A stretch of DNA of 60,898 bases, taken from contig JACQWO010000010.1 in NCBI GenBank assembly GCA_016209225.1, positions 1 through 60,898 of the forward strand. Reading direction: 5' to 3'. The notes under the pieces are model-generated. The model had not been told where the DNA came from. It did no database searches and saw only the letters and a list, made by a program, of their open reading frames with translations. Within the stretch, counting starts at the first letter, position 1. Every line of letters begins with the position of its first letter. Made by a program: the position numbers and the translations under genes. Below, piece by piece: positions 26,291 through 35,678 of the stretch. The stretch comes from Desulfobacterales bacterium. Lineage in GTDB: Bacteria; Desulfobacterota; UBA8473.

Positions 26291-27664
26291 TCATCCCATT
26301 TGATCTGTCTTAGATTTTAGCTTCCTGACAATTGCTTTAAACGATTCCCCTCTTTCTTCATAGTTATTAAACATGTCATAGCTTGAACAGGCAGGAGACA
26401 ATAAGACAACATCTCCATGGGAAGACTGCGACCATGCCAATTCCACAGCTTCTTCCAGTGTGTCTGCTTTAAGGGATTGGGTCAGAGAGCCTAAGGATTT
26501 CAGGATTATCTCCTTTGCTTCGCCTATCAGTATTAGTTTCTTAACCCTTTCCTTGACCAACTCATTCAAGCTTTCATATCCTGTCCCTTTGTCTCTTCCC
26601 CCTGCGATAAGAATTATGGGTTGCTCAAAACTCTCTAAAGATTTCTCCACTGCACCAATATTGGTTGCCTTGGAATCATTATAGTATTTCACTCCGGAGA
26701 TCTCTTCTACAAATTCCAGGCGGTGTTCAAGCCCCTTAAAACTATTTACAGCATCCTGGATATCCCCAGGGTTGCATCCACATATTTCTGCAGCAGCTAT
26801 GGATGCCATAATGTTGTCAATATTATGCACCCCTCTTATCTTGAAGAACTCTGTACTGTAACAATGTTTTTGCCCGCCGATTTCTGAGACAATGGAATTT
26901 CCATCCAGGTAGATTCCCTTATTGATCTTCTTTTTTTGGCTAAAATATACCTTTCTTACATCTTTGAATGAATTCGTCATCTCTGAAACCAAAGAATCAT
27001 CGGCATTTAAAACAGCGAAATCCCCTTCCCTTTGGTTGAGGAATATCCTTGCCTTAGCTGCAATGTAATCCTGATATGAAAGGTACCGATCTAAATGGTC
27101 AGGAGAAATATTCAGCATTATAACAACCCTTGGTCTGAAACTCCTGATACCTTCCAGCTGAAAACTGCTAATCTCCGCAATTACGTACTCTGCTTCCCTC
27201 CCAAGTTCTATGTACTCTATTAGTGGATTGCCGATGTTGCCTCCAACAAAGACCTCTTTGTGTGCCCTTTTAAGTATCTGACCTACCAGGGTTGTAGTAG
27301 TGGTCTTCCCATTGCTTCCAGTAATCGCGACAATTGGAGTTTTAATAAAATTATATGCCAGCTCTATTTCAGATATAACCTCTATCCCTCTTTTTTTTGC
27401 CTCCTTGATCGGCTCGATAGACATCGGAACTCCGGGGCTTAAAACGATGAGGTCACAGTCTAAAAAGGTCTCTATATTGTGTCCTCCTGCCTCTATCTTA
27501 ATACCTAAATCCTTGAGTTTTTGAACATCTTCACCTAAATCATCGATTGACTTCCCGTCCGTAGCTGTTACCACCCCTCCCCTATCCTTCAAAAAACGGG
27601 CGCAGGCTACACCACTCTTCCCTAAACCAACTACCAGAAATTTCTTCTCTTTTATTGTAATCAC
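26291..27664 (-). CDS. murD: UDP-MurNAc-L-alanine--D-glutamate ligase
   Basis: MurD adds D-Glu to UDP-MurNAc-L-Ala. The 457-residue protein has an N-terminal Rossmann UDP-binding region (VVGLGKSGVACARFL), the ATP loop AITGSNGKTTTTTLVG, INISPDHLDRY-like ligase landmarks (MLNISPDHLDRYLSY) and YYNDSKATNIGAVEKSL. The start is GTG with AGGAAAAAG upstream. The last codons overlap the edge of the MITE-like element. Confidence 0.96.
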   Translation of the reverse strand: MITIKEKKFLVVGLGKSGVACARFLKDRGGVVTATDGKSIDDLGEDVQKLKDLGIKIEAGGHNIETFLDCDLIVLSPGVPMSIEPIKEAKKRGIEVISEIELAYNFIKTPIVAITGSNGKTTTTTLVGQILKRAHKEVFVGGNIGNPLIEYIELGREAEYVIAEISSFQLEGIRSFRPRVVIMLNISPDHLDRYLSYQDYIAAKARIFLNQREGDFAVLNADDSLVSEMTNSFKDVRKVYFSQKKKINKGIYLDGNSIVSEIGGQKHCYSTEFFKIRGVHNIDNIMASIAAAEICGCNPGDIQDAVNSFKGLEHRLEFVEEISGVKYYNDSKATNIGAVEKSLESFEQPIILIAGGRDKGTGYESLNELVKERVKKLILIGEAKEIILKSLGSLTQSLKADTLEEAVELAWSQSSHGDVVLLSPACSSYDMFNNYEERGESFKAIVRKLKSKTDQMG

Positions 27665-27706
27665 CTTTTTCCTCTTAAACCTTTGTCGTAAGTGTTCAGC
27701 TATCAG

Positions 27707-27803
27707 CCGTTCAGGGTTCAGGGTTCACGGGGTTCAGGGTTGCTTTTCTTCGGGCTGTTGCCCAAACCTTTGAACCCTGAACCTTTGAACCTGTGAACGG
27801 TTA
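27707..27803. repeat. Heptamer/inverted repeat element between mraY and murD
   Basis: GTTCAGG/GTTCACGG units at 27709-27740 face GAACCCTGAACCTTTGAACC at 27770-27792, so the block can fold into a long imperfect hairpin with a GCTGTTGCC-containing loop. It belongs to the period-7 repeat family of this cluster. Confidence 0.75.
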
Positions 27804-27806
27804 CGA

Positions 27807-28883
27807 TTATCTTAACTTCAACGTACTTATTGCAACAAGGGCAAGTATGATTGCTATAATCCAAAACCTTACGATAACCTTTGGTTCTGCCCAACCTTTC
27901 AGCTCAAAATGATGATGGAGAGGGGCCATGCGAAATATACGTTTCCCTCTCAACTTGTACGATCCAACCTGAAATATTACAGAAAGGGCCTCGATTACAA
28001 ATAGCCCACCCACAATAATCAGAAGCATCTCCTGCTTAGTAATTACTGCCACTGTCCCCAATGCCCCACCTAACGAAAGAGAGCCAACGTCTCCCATAAA
28101 TATCTGCGCCGGATAGGTGTTATACCAGAGGAACCCCATGCCGGCACCTAGTATTGCGCCACAAAAGACTGACAACTCCCCGGTGCCGGCTATATAGGGT
28201 ATCTGTAAATAATTGGCGATCTTAATGTGACCTGCAAAGTAAGAAAAGAAAAGGTAAGTAGCACTTGCAATCATCACAGGGCCTATGGCTAAGCCATCCA
28301 ATCCATCTGTCAGGTTAACTGCATTCGAAGTGCCAACCACAACAAAAATTACGAAGGGAATATAAAACATACCTAAATCGGGATGTATACCTTTGAAAAA
28401 AGGAACACTAATAGAGGTATTGAAGTTAGGATACAAGTAAAGGGACAACCCTATAAGCAAACCAATGAATATCTGTCCTCCCATCTTATACTTGGCCATC
28501 AGCCCGGTGGAGTTCCTCTTTGCCAGTTTCTTATAATCATCGATTACCCCAACAATCCCAAATCCCAGAGTGCTCAGTATGGCTATCCAGAGATAGGAAT
28601 TTGTCAGGTTCCCCCATAGTAAAATAGATACGGTCAGGGAAAAAAGGATCAGCGCCCCCCCCATAGTGGGAGTACCATGTTTCTGAATATGGGAGGCAGG
28701 GCCATCCTCACGAATCTGCTGGCCAATATTAAGTGATCTGACTTTCTTAATAAACCAGGGCCCCAAAAAGAAACTGATTATCAGGGCTGTCAAAGCTGCA
28801 TAGATAGTTCTGAAGGTAATGTATTTGAAGACATTCAGGAAGGCATACGTAGTATGAAGTGGATACAGAAAGTGAAAAAGCAT
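27807..28883 (-). CDS. mraY: Phospho-MurNAc-pentapeptide transferase
   Basis: MraY transfers phospho-MurNAc-pentapeptide to undecaprenyl phosphate, making lipid I. The 358-residue integral membrane protein has around ten helices; the cytoplasmic catalytic loops are visible as the Asp-rich [30 protein letters not shown], and the histidine loop [16 protein letters not shown]. It sits between murF and murD as is normal. No strong ribosome site is seen upstream. Confidence 0.97.
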   Translation of the reverse strand: MLFHFLYPLHTTYAFLNVFKYITFRTIYAALTALIISFFLGPWFIKKVRSLNIGQQIREDGPASHIQKHGTPTMGGALILFSLTVSILLWGNLTNSYLWIAILSTLGFGIVGVIDDYKKLAKRNSTGLMAKYKMGGQIFIGLLIGLSLYLYPNFNTSISVPFFKGIHPDLGMFYIPFVIFVVVGTSNAVNLTDGLDGLAIGPVMIASATYLFFSYFAGHIKIANYLQIPYIAGTGELSVFCGAILGAGMGFLWYNTYPAQIFMGDVGSLSLGGALGTVAVITKQEMLLIIVGGLFVIEALSVIFQVGSYKLRGKRIFRMAPLHHHFELKGWAEPKVIVRFWIIAIILALVAISTLKLR

Positions 28884-28899
28884 GGTCTATGGCCCTTTA

Positions 28900-29032
28900 A
28901 ACCGTAACCGTTCACGGTTCTCAGTTTACCGTTCACGGTAATTACAACAGCAGGCTTAAGCCCGCTGTTATTATATAAAGCTTGAAGCATTTTTGCCAAC
29001 TGTTAACTGCAAACCGTAAACTGTGAACGGAT
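28900..29032. repeat. Repeat block between murF and mraY with inserted palindrome
   Basis: Outer arms (CCGTAACCGTTCACGG.. and ..AAACCGTAAACTGTGAACGG) match the arms of the ftsA-ftsZ element, including 31 identical bases at about 28998-29028. Between them sits an unrelated palindrome (28938-28973) plus about 25 more bases. Confidence 0.8.
28938..28973. repeat. Small palindrome, AACAGC..CTTAAG..GCTGTT family
   Basis: ACAACAGCAGGCTTAAGCCC followed by GCTGTTAT. It is the exact reverse complement of the copy nested in the MITE-like element at 24870-25046, including the flanking GTAAT. Confidence 0.85.
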
Positions 29033-29054
29033 ACCCTTTATCTCTGTGTAGTCT

Positions 29055-30503
29055 CTAGCCACTTTCTCCCCTCCGGTCTGAAGTCTGATGTCTGATGTCT
29101 GATGTCTGATTGGTAAGCTCTTTTATAATCAATTCCATCTTCATACTTCTAGAACCTTTCACTAAAATGCAATCTCCTTTAGTGATGATGGCTCTTAGCT
29201 TTGCGGTAACATCTTGATGCTCCTTTTCCATATAAATGTTTTCTTCATTCATCCCCCCCTCAGAGGCAGCCAGGGCAATATTTACGGAATCCTTTCCCAA
29301 TGTAAACAGATAATCGATCCCCAACCCCGAAACCATGCTGCCGATTTGAATATGAGCGGATTTACTAAATTCGCCTAACTCTAACATGTCTCCTAAAACT
29401 GCTATTGTTCTTCCCGTCCCTTTGAACCCTGTCAGGGTTTTGAGGGCTTGCCCCATAGAGTTTGGGTTTACATTGTAAGTATCGTTTATTATCGTATAAC
29501 CATCTAATTCCATAATCTCCATCCGACCAGGCAGAGGTTTAAATCTTTCCAATCCTTCTTTAATAATCTCCAATCCCACACCCAGAGATTGGGCAACCCC
29601 GGCTGCTGCCAATGCATTATAGACATTGAAAACCCCATAGAGCGGCAGATTGATAATAGCATCTTTATCCTCAGCAGCGAGACTAAAGCTAACTTTACCC
29701 GAATCGGATATTGACACATCCTTTGCCATAAGCTCGGCCTCTTCGCGCATACTGAAACCAATCTTTCTACACCTACATTCAGCAGCCAGTTTAAGAACCA
29801 TGGGATCATCCTGATTGATTATGGCAAAGCTGTCCTCTCTCAAAATTTTAAAGAGCTCTCCTTTTTCTTCTCTTACCTCTTCCACACTCAAAAGCCCCTG
29901 AAGATGCGCCTGCCCGATATTGGTTATAACAGCTACATCCGGCACAGAAATCTCAGACAACCTCTTTATCTCTCCCCTGGCGTTTGTACCCATCTCCAGA
30001 ACCGCTATCTCATCTTTCTTACTGAGTCTCAACAGGGTCAGGGGAAGACCTATTAGATTGTTGAAGTTCCCCTCTGTTTTCAATATGTTGAAGGTGATTT
30101 CCAGTATACTGCCGATCATCTCTTTGGTGGTAGTCTTTCCGTTGCTGCCGGTAATACCCACAATCGGAATAGGGTGTTTCATCCTCCAAAAATGGGCAAT
30201 ATCACCCAGGGCTCTTAATGTGTCGTCAACTTCTATAACAGCCCATTCACCGTCCCATCCCTTCTCTTCTAAAGAGTTTCTCTTTACTATTACACCATTG
30301 GCACCCTTCTTATAGACCTGGGGGATAAAACTGTGTCCATCAAAGTGCTCACCCTTTAGGGGTATAAAGAGATCTTCCGGTTTGATGGTTCGAGAATCGG
30401 TAGAGATATTTTTGAAGGGGACAAAAAGAGAACCGTGAAGAAGTCTCCCCCCAGTGATTTTCAAAACATCGGAAGCTGAGAATTTATAATTAAGTTCAGA
30501 CAT
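29055..30503 (-). CDS. murF: UDP-MurNAc-tripeptide--D-Ala-D-Ala ligase
   Basis: MurF adds D-Ala-D-Ala to complete the pentapeptide. The 482-residue protein has VGITGSNGKTTTKEM (ATP loop), NNLIGLPLTLL, EMGTNARGEIKRLSE and INDTYNVNPNSM, all standard. The normal end is about KMELIIKEL; the following residues, TSDIRHQTSDRR and a few more, are encoded by tandem heptamers, so the repeat has supplied a new C-terminal tail. It overlaps murE by 8 bases. Confidence 0.96.
   Translation of the reverse strand: MSELNYKFSASDVLKITGGRLLHGSLFVPFKNISTDSRTIKPEDLFIPLKGEHFDGHSFIPQVYKKGANGVIVKRNSLEEKGWDGEWAVIEVDDTLRALGDIAHFWRMKHPIPIVGITGSNGKTTTKEMIGSILEITFNILKTEGNFNNLIGLPLTLLRLSKKDEIAVLEMGTNARGEIKRLSEISVPDVAVITNIGQAHLQGLLSVEEVREEKGELFKILREDSFAIINQDDPMVLKLAAECRCRKIGFSMREEAELMAKDVSISDSGKVSFSLAAEDKDAIINLPLYGVFNVYNALAAAGVAQSLGVGLEIIKEGLERFKPLPGRMEIMELDGYTIINDTYNVNPNSMGQALKTLTGFKGTGRTIAVLGDMLELGEFSKSAHIQIGSMVSGLGIDYLFTLGKDSVNIALAASEGGMNEENIYMEKEHQDVTAKLRAIITKGDCILVKGSRSMKMELIIKELTNQTSDIRHQTSDRRGESG
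29076..29110. repeat. GTCTGAT heptamer repeats inside the 3' end of murF
   Basis: Five tandem 7-base units (GTCTGAA then four GTCTGAT) lie in the last codons of murF. On the coding strand they read as ATCAGAC repeats and encode TSDIRHQTSD. Confidence 0.9.
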
Positions 30504-32040
30504 TTAGAAGGCCTCTCCTCTTTTCCCTCTCAGCTATTGCCTTTCTTGCTTCCTGCCGATCATCAAAAGGTATCTTCTCGTTTCCCACAATCTGATAATC
30601 TTCATGCCCTTTACCTGCAATTAAAACCGTATCTTGATTTTTTGCCATATCAATAGCGAGCCTTATTGCCCGAAGACGGTCAACAACGATCACATACCCT
30701 TTTTTACAGGAATTTACGGTCAAATCATCCACATAATACTTTCTTATGCCCAATCTTTTGATTCCTTCTTCGATTCCCTCGATTATAGTATTGGGATCTT
30801 CTGTTCTAGGGTTATCCGATGTTATTATGGACAAATCGCTGTATTTGCCGGACACTGCCCCCATAAGGGGCCTCTTTAGCCTATCACGATCTCCTCCGCA
30901 CCCAAACACCGTGATTATCTTTCCTTTGGAAAGGCTTTTTATAGTTGACAGAGTCCTTTCCAATGCGTCACTGGTGTGGGCATAATCAACTATGATGTTG
31001 ATACCTTCTCCGTTTTCTATGCGCTCGAATCTGCCCGGGACTCTATCCAGACTTTCTATGCCCTTCTCTATATTCGGGAATGAAATACCCTGGCTTATCG
31101 CCACACTTGCAGCAGCCAGGATGTTGTAGAGATTGAATTCTCCGATGAGGGGAGACTTGATATTTAAACTGCCCTTGGGGGTGTTTATCCTGGCAGTTGT
31201 CCCGTCTAAAGCAAGCTTAATATGCTCTGGGAAAACCTGAAATTTGTTTTTAACTCCGTATCTGATGATATTTGGTATGGTGTTTAAAGCAAGATTTTCA
31301 CCAAAGGGATCATCCGCATTTATTACAGCACAAGAACCCTTTTTTTTGCTGCTTTCAACCAGAAGATGGTTGAATAGCTTAGCCTTGCTGCTAAAGTAAT
31401 GCTCCATGGTTTGGTGATAATCCAAATGGTCTTGAGTAAAGTTGGTAAACACACCTGCATCAAACTGGATGGATTCTACCCGACCTAAATCCAATGCGTG
31501 GGAAGATACCTCCATAACAACATGGGTAACCCCATCTTCCACCATTTCAGCCAACATCCTTTGGAGATCAAGGGATTCTGGTGTAGTCATAGATGCTGGA
31601 ATTGACTTACCCCCGTAACAGTAATTTATTGTCCCCGTGATCCCTGTTTTAAAACCTGCCTCTTTGAATATGGATCCAACAAGATAGGAAGTAGTGGTCT
31701 TCCCGTTGGTGCCGGTAATGCCAATCAGGGTGAGTTTCGAAGATGGATATCCATAAAACCGAGCGGCAATCTGTGCCAGCGCCACTCGAGAATCAGGGAC
31801 CAAAATAATTGTGGCATCTTTTATATCCTCTTGTATCTGCTCAACCACAACCGCACTGGCACCTTTATCAATAGCCTCCTTAACAAAGTTATGACCGTCA
31901 AACTTGGCTCCCTTTATCGCTACAAATAAAAAATTTTTGTCTATCTTTTTAGAATTATAGGAGATACCAGCCACCTCCAATGATCTCTCTCCTATGACCT
32001 CTTTATCCTCTATAATCCCTATCAAATCATTCAGTCTCAT
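30496..32040 (-). CDS. murE: UDP-MurNAc-tripeptide synthetase, meso-DAP type
   Basis: MurE adds the third amino acid of the stem peptide. The 514-residue protein has VAIKGAKFDGHNFV, the ATP loop GITGTNGKTTTSYLVG, TTPESLDLQRML and, decisively, SDNPRTEDP: the DNPR motif marks enzymes that add meso-diaminopimelate rather than lysine. The murF start overlaps its end. It follows ftsI after a heptamer repeat block. Confidence 0.97.
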   Translation of the reverse strand: MRLNDLIGIIEDKEVIGERSLEVAGISYNSKKIDKNFLFVAIKGAKFDGHNFVKEAIDKGASAVVVEQIQEDIKDATIILVPDSRVALAQIAARFYGYPSSKLTLIGITGTNGKTTTSYLVGSIFKEAGFKTGITGTINYCYGGKSIPASMTTPESLDLQRMLAEMVEDGVTHVVMEVSSHALDLGRVESIQFDAGVFTNFTQDHLDYHQTMEHYFSSKAKLFNHLLVESSKKKGSCAVINADDPFGENLALNTIPNIIRYGVKNKFQVFPEHIKLALDGTTARINTPKGSLNIKSPLIGEFNLYNILAAASVAISQGISFPNIEKGIESLDRVPGRFERIENGEGINIIVDYAHTSDALERTLSTIKSLSKGKIITVFGCGGDRDRLKRPLMGAVSGKYSDLSIITSDNPRTEDPNTIIEGIEEGIKRLGIRKYYVDDLTVNSCKKGYVIVVDRLRAIRLAIDMAKNQDTVLIAGKGHEDYQIVGNEKIPFDDRQEARKAIAEREKRRGLLNV

Positions 32041-32050
32041 CTGTCTGCCT

Positions 32051-32124
32051 CGTGAATCGTGAATCGTGAATGGTTTACGACTTGCGATTTACGATTTACG
32101 ATTTACGATTTACGATTTACGATA
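32051..32124. repeat. Heptamer repeat element between ftsI and murE
   Basis: Three CGTGAAT units, then GGTTTACGACTTG, then five CGATTTA units, ending at the ftsI stop. It is a longer version of the element at 20381-20450. Confidence 0.9.
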
Positions 32125-34107
32125 CTATGATGGCTGCTGGAATTTAACCCAACACTTTTCCCCATCATTTACTATGCTTCCTGGCCTTAAACTCTGTTCG
32201 ACTGCCCTGCCGCTTCCTATGATCCTGATATCTATTTTAGAATCGTGTATCATTCTAAGTATCTGCCTAATACTCATCCCGGTAAAATCAGGCATAACAA
32301 ACTTTTCAGATTTAACCGTTCCTTCCTCTTTAATGTCTGCATCCTTTCTTAACCCATCAGATCCCTTGGGTTTACTCAATGCTTTAGGAGGAGTAGGACT
32401 ATCCTGGGCAACAATCTTGGTAGGAAGTATCCCCATGTAATGCAGAGTTTCTTCCGCAACTTTCTTAAACACCGGCGCAGCAACATCACCTCCATAAAAA
32501 AGCCCTTTGGGCTCATCAATTAACACTACTATTGCCACATTAGGATCATCAGCAGGGGTGAACCCCATAAACAATGCTATATACTTATCTTTAAAATAAC
32601 CACCTGAAGATGGATTGGGCTTCTGTGCTGTGCCAGTCTTGCCGGCGACCTCATACCCATCTGTAGAGGCCTTGGTGCCTGTTCCACCCTGGAGTACTGT
32701 AGTTTTCATGATAGATGTAACATCTCTGGCTGTTTTTTCGGAAATGACCCTCCTTACTACCTGAGGGCTAAACTCTTTAATAATTTTACCTTCGGGAGAA
32801 ACAATCTGTTTTACTATGTATGGTTTCATTAAATCCCCCTTATTAGCAATCGCAGACAACCCACTAATTAATTGAATGGCAGAAACTGAAACGCCATGCC
32901 CGAAAGAAATTGTATTAACGGCAATCTGTGACCACTCATTGGGCGGACGAACTTGTCCCGGAGTTTCCCCTGGTAAGTCGATACCTGTTCTTTCTCCAAA
33001 ACCAAATTTCCTTACGTATTCATATAATCTTTCCTTACCAAGTTTTTCCCCTATCTTGCCTGCACCTATGTTACTGGAAAATTTTATTATGTCCTGCAAA
33101 CTCAACCAACCATAGGAATGAGTATCATGAATAGTTCTTTTAGCCACATTATATGAACCGTTTTCACAAAAGAAGGTGTCTTTTTGGGACACAATGCCTT
33201 TTTCTAATGCTGCTGCTGCTAAAAAAACCTTAAAGGTTGATCCAGGTTCAAAGCAGTCAGTAACCGCTCTATTTCTCCAAGAAGAAGAGGGATACTTCCA
33301 GAAGATGTTTGGATTAAACTGAGGTTCAGTGGCAATAGCCAGTATCTCGCCAGTTTTAGGGTTCATAGCGACAATAACACCGCTTTTAGCCTTGGCTTTG
33401 TCAACTGCCTCTTTTAGTTCTTTTTCGGCTATATACTGAATAGTTTTGTCTATAGTAAGCACTAAATCATTGCCCGTTTGTTCCTCCCTTTGCCTTAGAC
33501 CATGACTCATTATCCTTCCCAAGGCATCCCTTTCTACAATTGAGTACGTGGTCTCTCCTTTAAGATAATCGTTATACTGAAGTTCCAGACCTTCCAATCC
33601 CTTGGAATCCAATCCGGCAAATCCGATAATATTTCCGGCTGTTTCACGATTCGGATAAAATCTTCTGCCTTCTTTAATGAAATCGACACCACTAAGCTTC
33701 AGGTTCCTCACCTTTATTGATTGGTCTGGAGACACTCTTCTACTGACCCAGGTAAAGGGTCTTTTAACAGCCAACTTCTCTGCCAGCTCTTTTTCGCTCA
33801 TTTTGAGAATTGGTGACAATTCTTTTGCAGTTTTATATGCATCGCTTATCTTTATAGGTTCAGCGTATATAGAATCTACGTCGATACTTATTGCCATTTC
33901 TTCTCTATTGCGATCATATATGACCCCTCTTTTGGGGACTACAGATATAACTCTCCGATACTGTCTTTCAGCCAGCTGACTAAGCCTTTGATTTTTCAGT
34001 ATCTGGAGTTGATAAGCCCTGGCTGAGATTGCAACAGTCATCATAATAAAAACTACGAAAACAATAAATATCCTAAATTTCAACCATTTCCTTGACTTAT
34101 CAATCAT
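32125..34107 (-). CDS. ftsI: Septal penicillin-binding protein (FtsI/PBP3) with C-terminal PASTA domain
   Basis: This class B transpeptidase cross-links septal peptidoglycan with FtsW. The 660-residue protein has a short cytoplasmic tail, one transmembrane helix (about 11-30), a dimerisation domain (VPKRGVIYDRNREEMA), and the transpeptidase motifs: STFK in FEPGSTFKVF near residue 295, SSN in KFSSNIGAGKIG, and KTGT in VAGKTGTAQKP. After residue ~600 a PASTA-like module (VMPDFTGMSIRQILRMI..) follows. PASTA on FtsI is usual in Gram-positive SpoVD/PBP2x and less so in Gram-negative bacteria. Confidence 0.95.
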   Translation of the reverse strand: MIDKSRKWLKFRIFIVFVVFIMMTVAISARAYQLQILKNQRLSQLAERQYRRVISVVPKRGVIYDRNREEMAISIDVDSIYAEPIKISDAYKTAKELSPILKMSEKELAEKLAVKRPFTWVSRRVSPDQSIKVRNLKLSGVDFIKEGRRFYPNRETAGNIIGFAGLDSKGLEGLELQYNDYLKGETTYSIVERDALGRIMSHGLRQREEQTGNDLVLTIDKTIQYIAEKELKEAVDKAKAKSGVIVAMNPKTGEILAIATEPQFNPNIFWKYPSSSWRNRAVTDCFEPGSTFKVFLAAAALEKGIVSQKDTFFCENGSYNVAKRTIHDTHSYGWLSLQDIIKFSSNIGAGKIGEKLGKERLYEYVRKFGFGERTGIDLPGETPGQVRPPNEWSQIAVNTISFGHGVSVSAIQLISGLSAIANKGDLMKPYIVKQIVSPEGKIIKEFSPQVVRRVISEKTARDVTSIMKTTVLQGGTGTKASTDGYEVAGKTGTAQKPNPSSGGYFKDKYIALFMGFTPADDPNVAIVVLIDEPKGLFYGGDVAAPVFKKVAEETLHYMGILPTKIVAQDSPTPPKALSKPKGSDGLRKDADIKEEGTVKSEKFVMPDFTGMSIRQILRMIHDSKIDIRIIGSGRAVEQSLRPGSIVNDGEKCWVKFQQPS

Positions 34108-34348
34108 TTTAGGTTCTTCTCCGAATTAGTTGGGAGAAAGTGGTACAGGATTTGAGGATTCAAGTGGTCAAGTGAATATTATTAACCATTAAATACTCGA
34201 GTCCTTGACTCCTTGACTCCTTGAACCCTTATCCTTAAGACTTTTGCCAAACCTTTAATTCTTTGTAGTTTTTAAGCATTTCGCTCGAATCCTCGAACCC
34301 TTGACCCCTTGAATCCTTCTCATCGACCAACTCTTTGGGAGATGAACC
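34108..34348. repeat. ftsL-ftsI gap with CTTGACTC-type repeats
   Basis: About 240 bases without a gene. CTTGACTC octamers at about 34203-34226, and a related run TCGAACCCTTGACCCCTTGA near 34295-34315, resemble the other repeat blocks, here with an 8-base period. No reading frame is convincing. Confidence 0.6.
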
Positions 34349-34708
34349 TCATTTTAATACAACCAATTGGTTTATTTTAGGAGATGTCAGTCTTAGCTCT
34401 CTCTTTGCTATATCTTCAACATGGTATGGCGAGGTGAGAGTAGCTATCTCTAATTTCAATTTCTTATTCAATTGGAGCAGTTCGTTTTTCTCTATGTTTG
34501 CTTGACTGATTTCATAGCCCAGGTTGACAATCTGGACATGGGGCCATACATAAAATAGAGAAGAAAAAATTAATACTACTGCGACAACAAGAGATATTCC
34601 AATCATACTTGAATCTTTTGTATTTATGCGCCCATCTGGAGACAACCTCTTTGAAATACTCTTGTCGAATTTATTGAAGATAAGTCTCTCTGCAATTGTG
34701 CCCTGCAT
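34349..34708 (-). CDS. ftsL: Cell division protein FtsL
   Basis: FtsL is a small bitopic divisome protein that links FtsQ/FtsB to FtsWI. The 119-residue product has a basic cytoplasmic N-terminus, one transmembrane helix (about residues 33-53, GISLVVAVVLIFSSLFYVW) and a periplasmic heptad-like coiled coil (EISQANIEKNELLQLNKKLK). Recognition rests on size, topology and position between rsmH and ftsI, since FtsL sequences diverge. Confidence 0.85.
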   Translation of the reverse strand: MQGTIAERLIFNKFDKSISKRLSPDGRINTKDSSMIGISLVVAVVLIFSSLFYVWPHVQIVNLGYEISQANIEKNELLQLNKKLKLEIATLTSPYHVEDIAKRELRLTSPKINQLVVLK

Positions 34709-34730
34709 AAAACCTCCTTAAAATAAAAAG

Positions 34731-35678
34731 TTATATCCTTTCAGCAACCCTTAACTTTGCGCTTCTCGACCTGGGGTTTTCCCTTACCTCATCCTCCGAT
34801 GGAAGGGTTGGCTTCTTTGTCAACACCTTGATCTTACTCTCCTTTTGACAATTACATTCCGGCATATCAGGGGGGCAGATGCATCTTCTCTCGAGTGATC
34901 TAAAGGAGTGTTTAACAATCCTATCTTCAAGGGAGTGAAAGGATATGACACAAAACCTACCCCCTTTTTTTAGAAGATCAATGCCTACCTGAATAGCAGT
35001 TTCAAGGTTTCTAAATTCATCATTGACAGCAATCCTAATAGCCTGGAAGGTCTTAGTTGCCGGATGAATTCTTTTAGGACGAAATCTGGATGGAATTGCA
35101 GCGCTAACAATATCTGCCAATTCTACGGTTGTAGATATCGGCTTGCGTTTTCTGTAATCTGCAATAGATATTACAATCCTTTTTGTAAAACGTTCTTCAC
35201 CATAGTTCCACAATATCTGTTCAAGTTCAGGTATGGAAAGGGAATTGACCAAATCAAATGCCTTAATTATGGAGCTTTTGTCCATGCGCATATCGATTGG
35301 CCCTTCAAGTTTAAAGCTAAAACCCCTATCTTCATTCTCTAGTTGAATTGAAGATATCCCTAGATCAAGTAATATTCCATCAACCTCATGTACTTTCAGC
35401 TTTCTTACAATGTTTCCAAGGTTTTTAAAATTATCATAGATTATCGTTACCCGATCTTGAAAATGATTTAATCTATTTTTGGCAACTGTAATTGCATCTT
35501 CATCCCAATCTATTCCAATCAATCTACCATTTGGTGAACTACACTTTAATATCTCTAATGAATGTCCTCCACTGCCCAATGTCCCATCTATATAAATCCC
35601 GTCCTGATGGCAGTTCAGGTATTCCACTGCTTCTTTTACCATCACTGGAAGATGTTCAATATTACTCCTCTTTACCAA
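34731..35678 (-). CDS. rsmH: 16S rRNA m4C1402 methyltransferase RsmH
   Basis: RsmH (MraW) methylates N4 of C1402 in 16S rRNA. The 315-residue enzyme has the SAM site IDGTLGSGGHSLEIL and LIGIDWDEDAI, plus the family signatures GILLDLGISSIQLE, FRPKRIHPATKTFQAIRI, and VISFHSLEDRIVK. A CxC..C zinc-like cluster (CICPPDMPECNC) is near the C-terminus. Its start overlaps the STAS gene by 17 bases, so the two are translationally coupled. Confidence 0.97.
   Translation of the reverse strand: MVKRSNIEHLPVMVKEAVEYLNCHQDGIYIDGTLGSGGHSLEILKCSSPNGRLIGIDWDEDAITVAKNRLNHFQDRVTIIYDNFKNLGNIVRKLKVHEVDGILLDLGISSIQLENEDRGFSFKLEGPIDMRMDKSSIIKAFDLVNSLSIPELEQILWNYGEERFTKRIVISIADYRKRKPISTTVELADIVSAAIPSRFRPKRIHPATKTFQAIRIAVNDEFRNLETAIQVGIDLLKKGGRFCVISFHSLEDRIVKHSFRSLERRCICPPDMPECNCQKESKIKVLTKKPTLPSEDEVRENPRSRSAKLRVAERI

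Noticed and set aside
18178-34330. CRISPR array made by the repeated units in the dcw gaps
   Set aside because: The units are 7-8 bases in direct tandem with no spacers of constant length; no cas genes are present.
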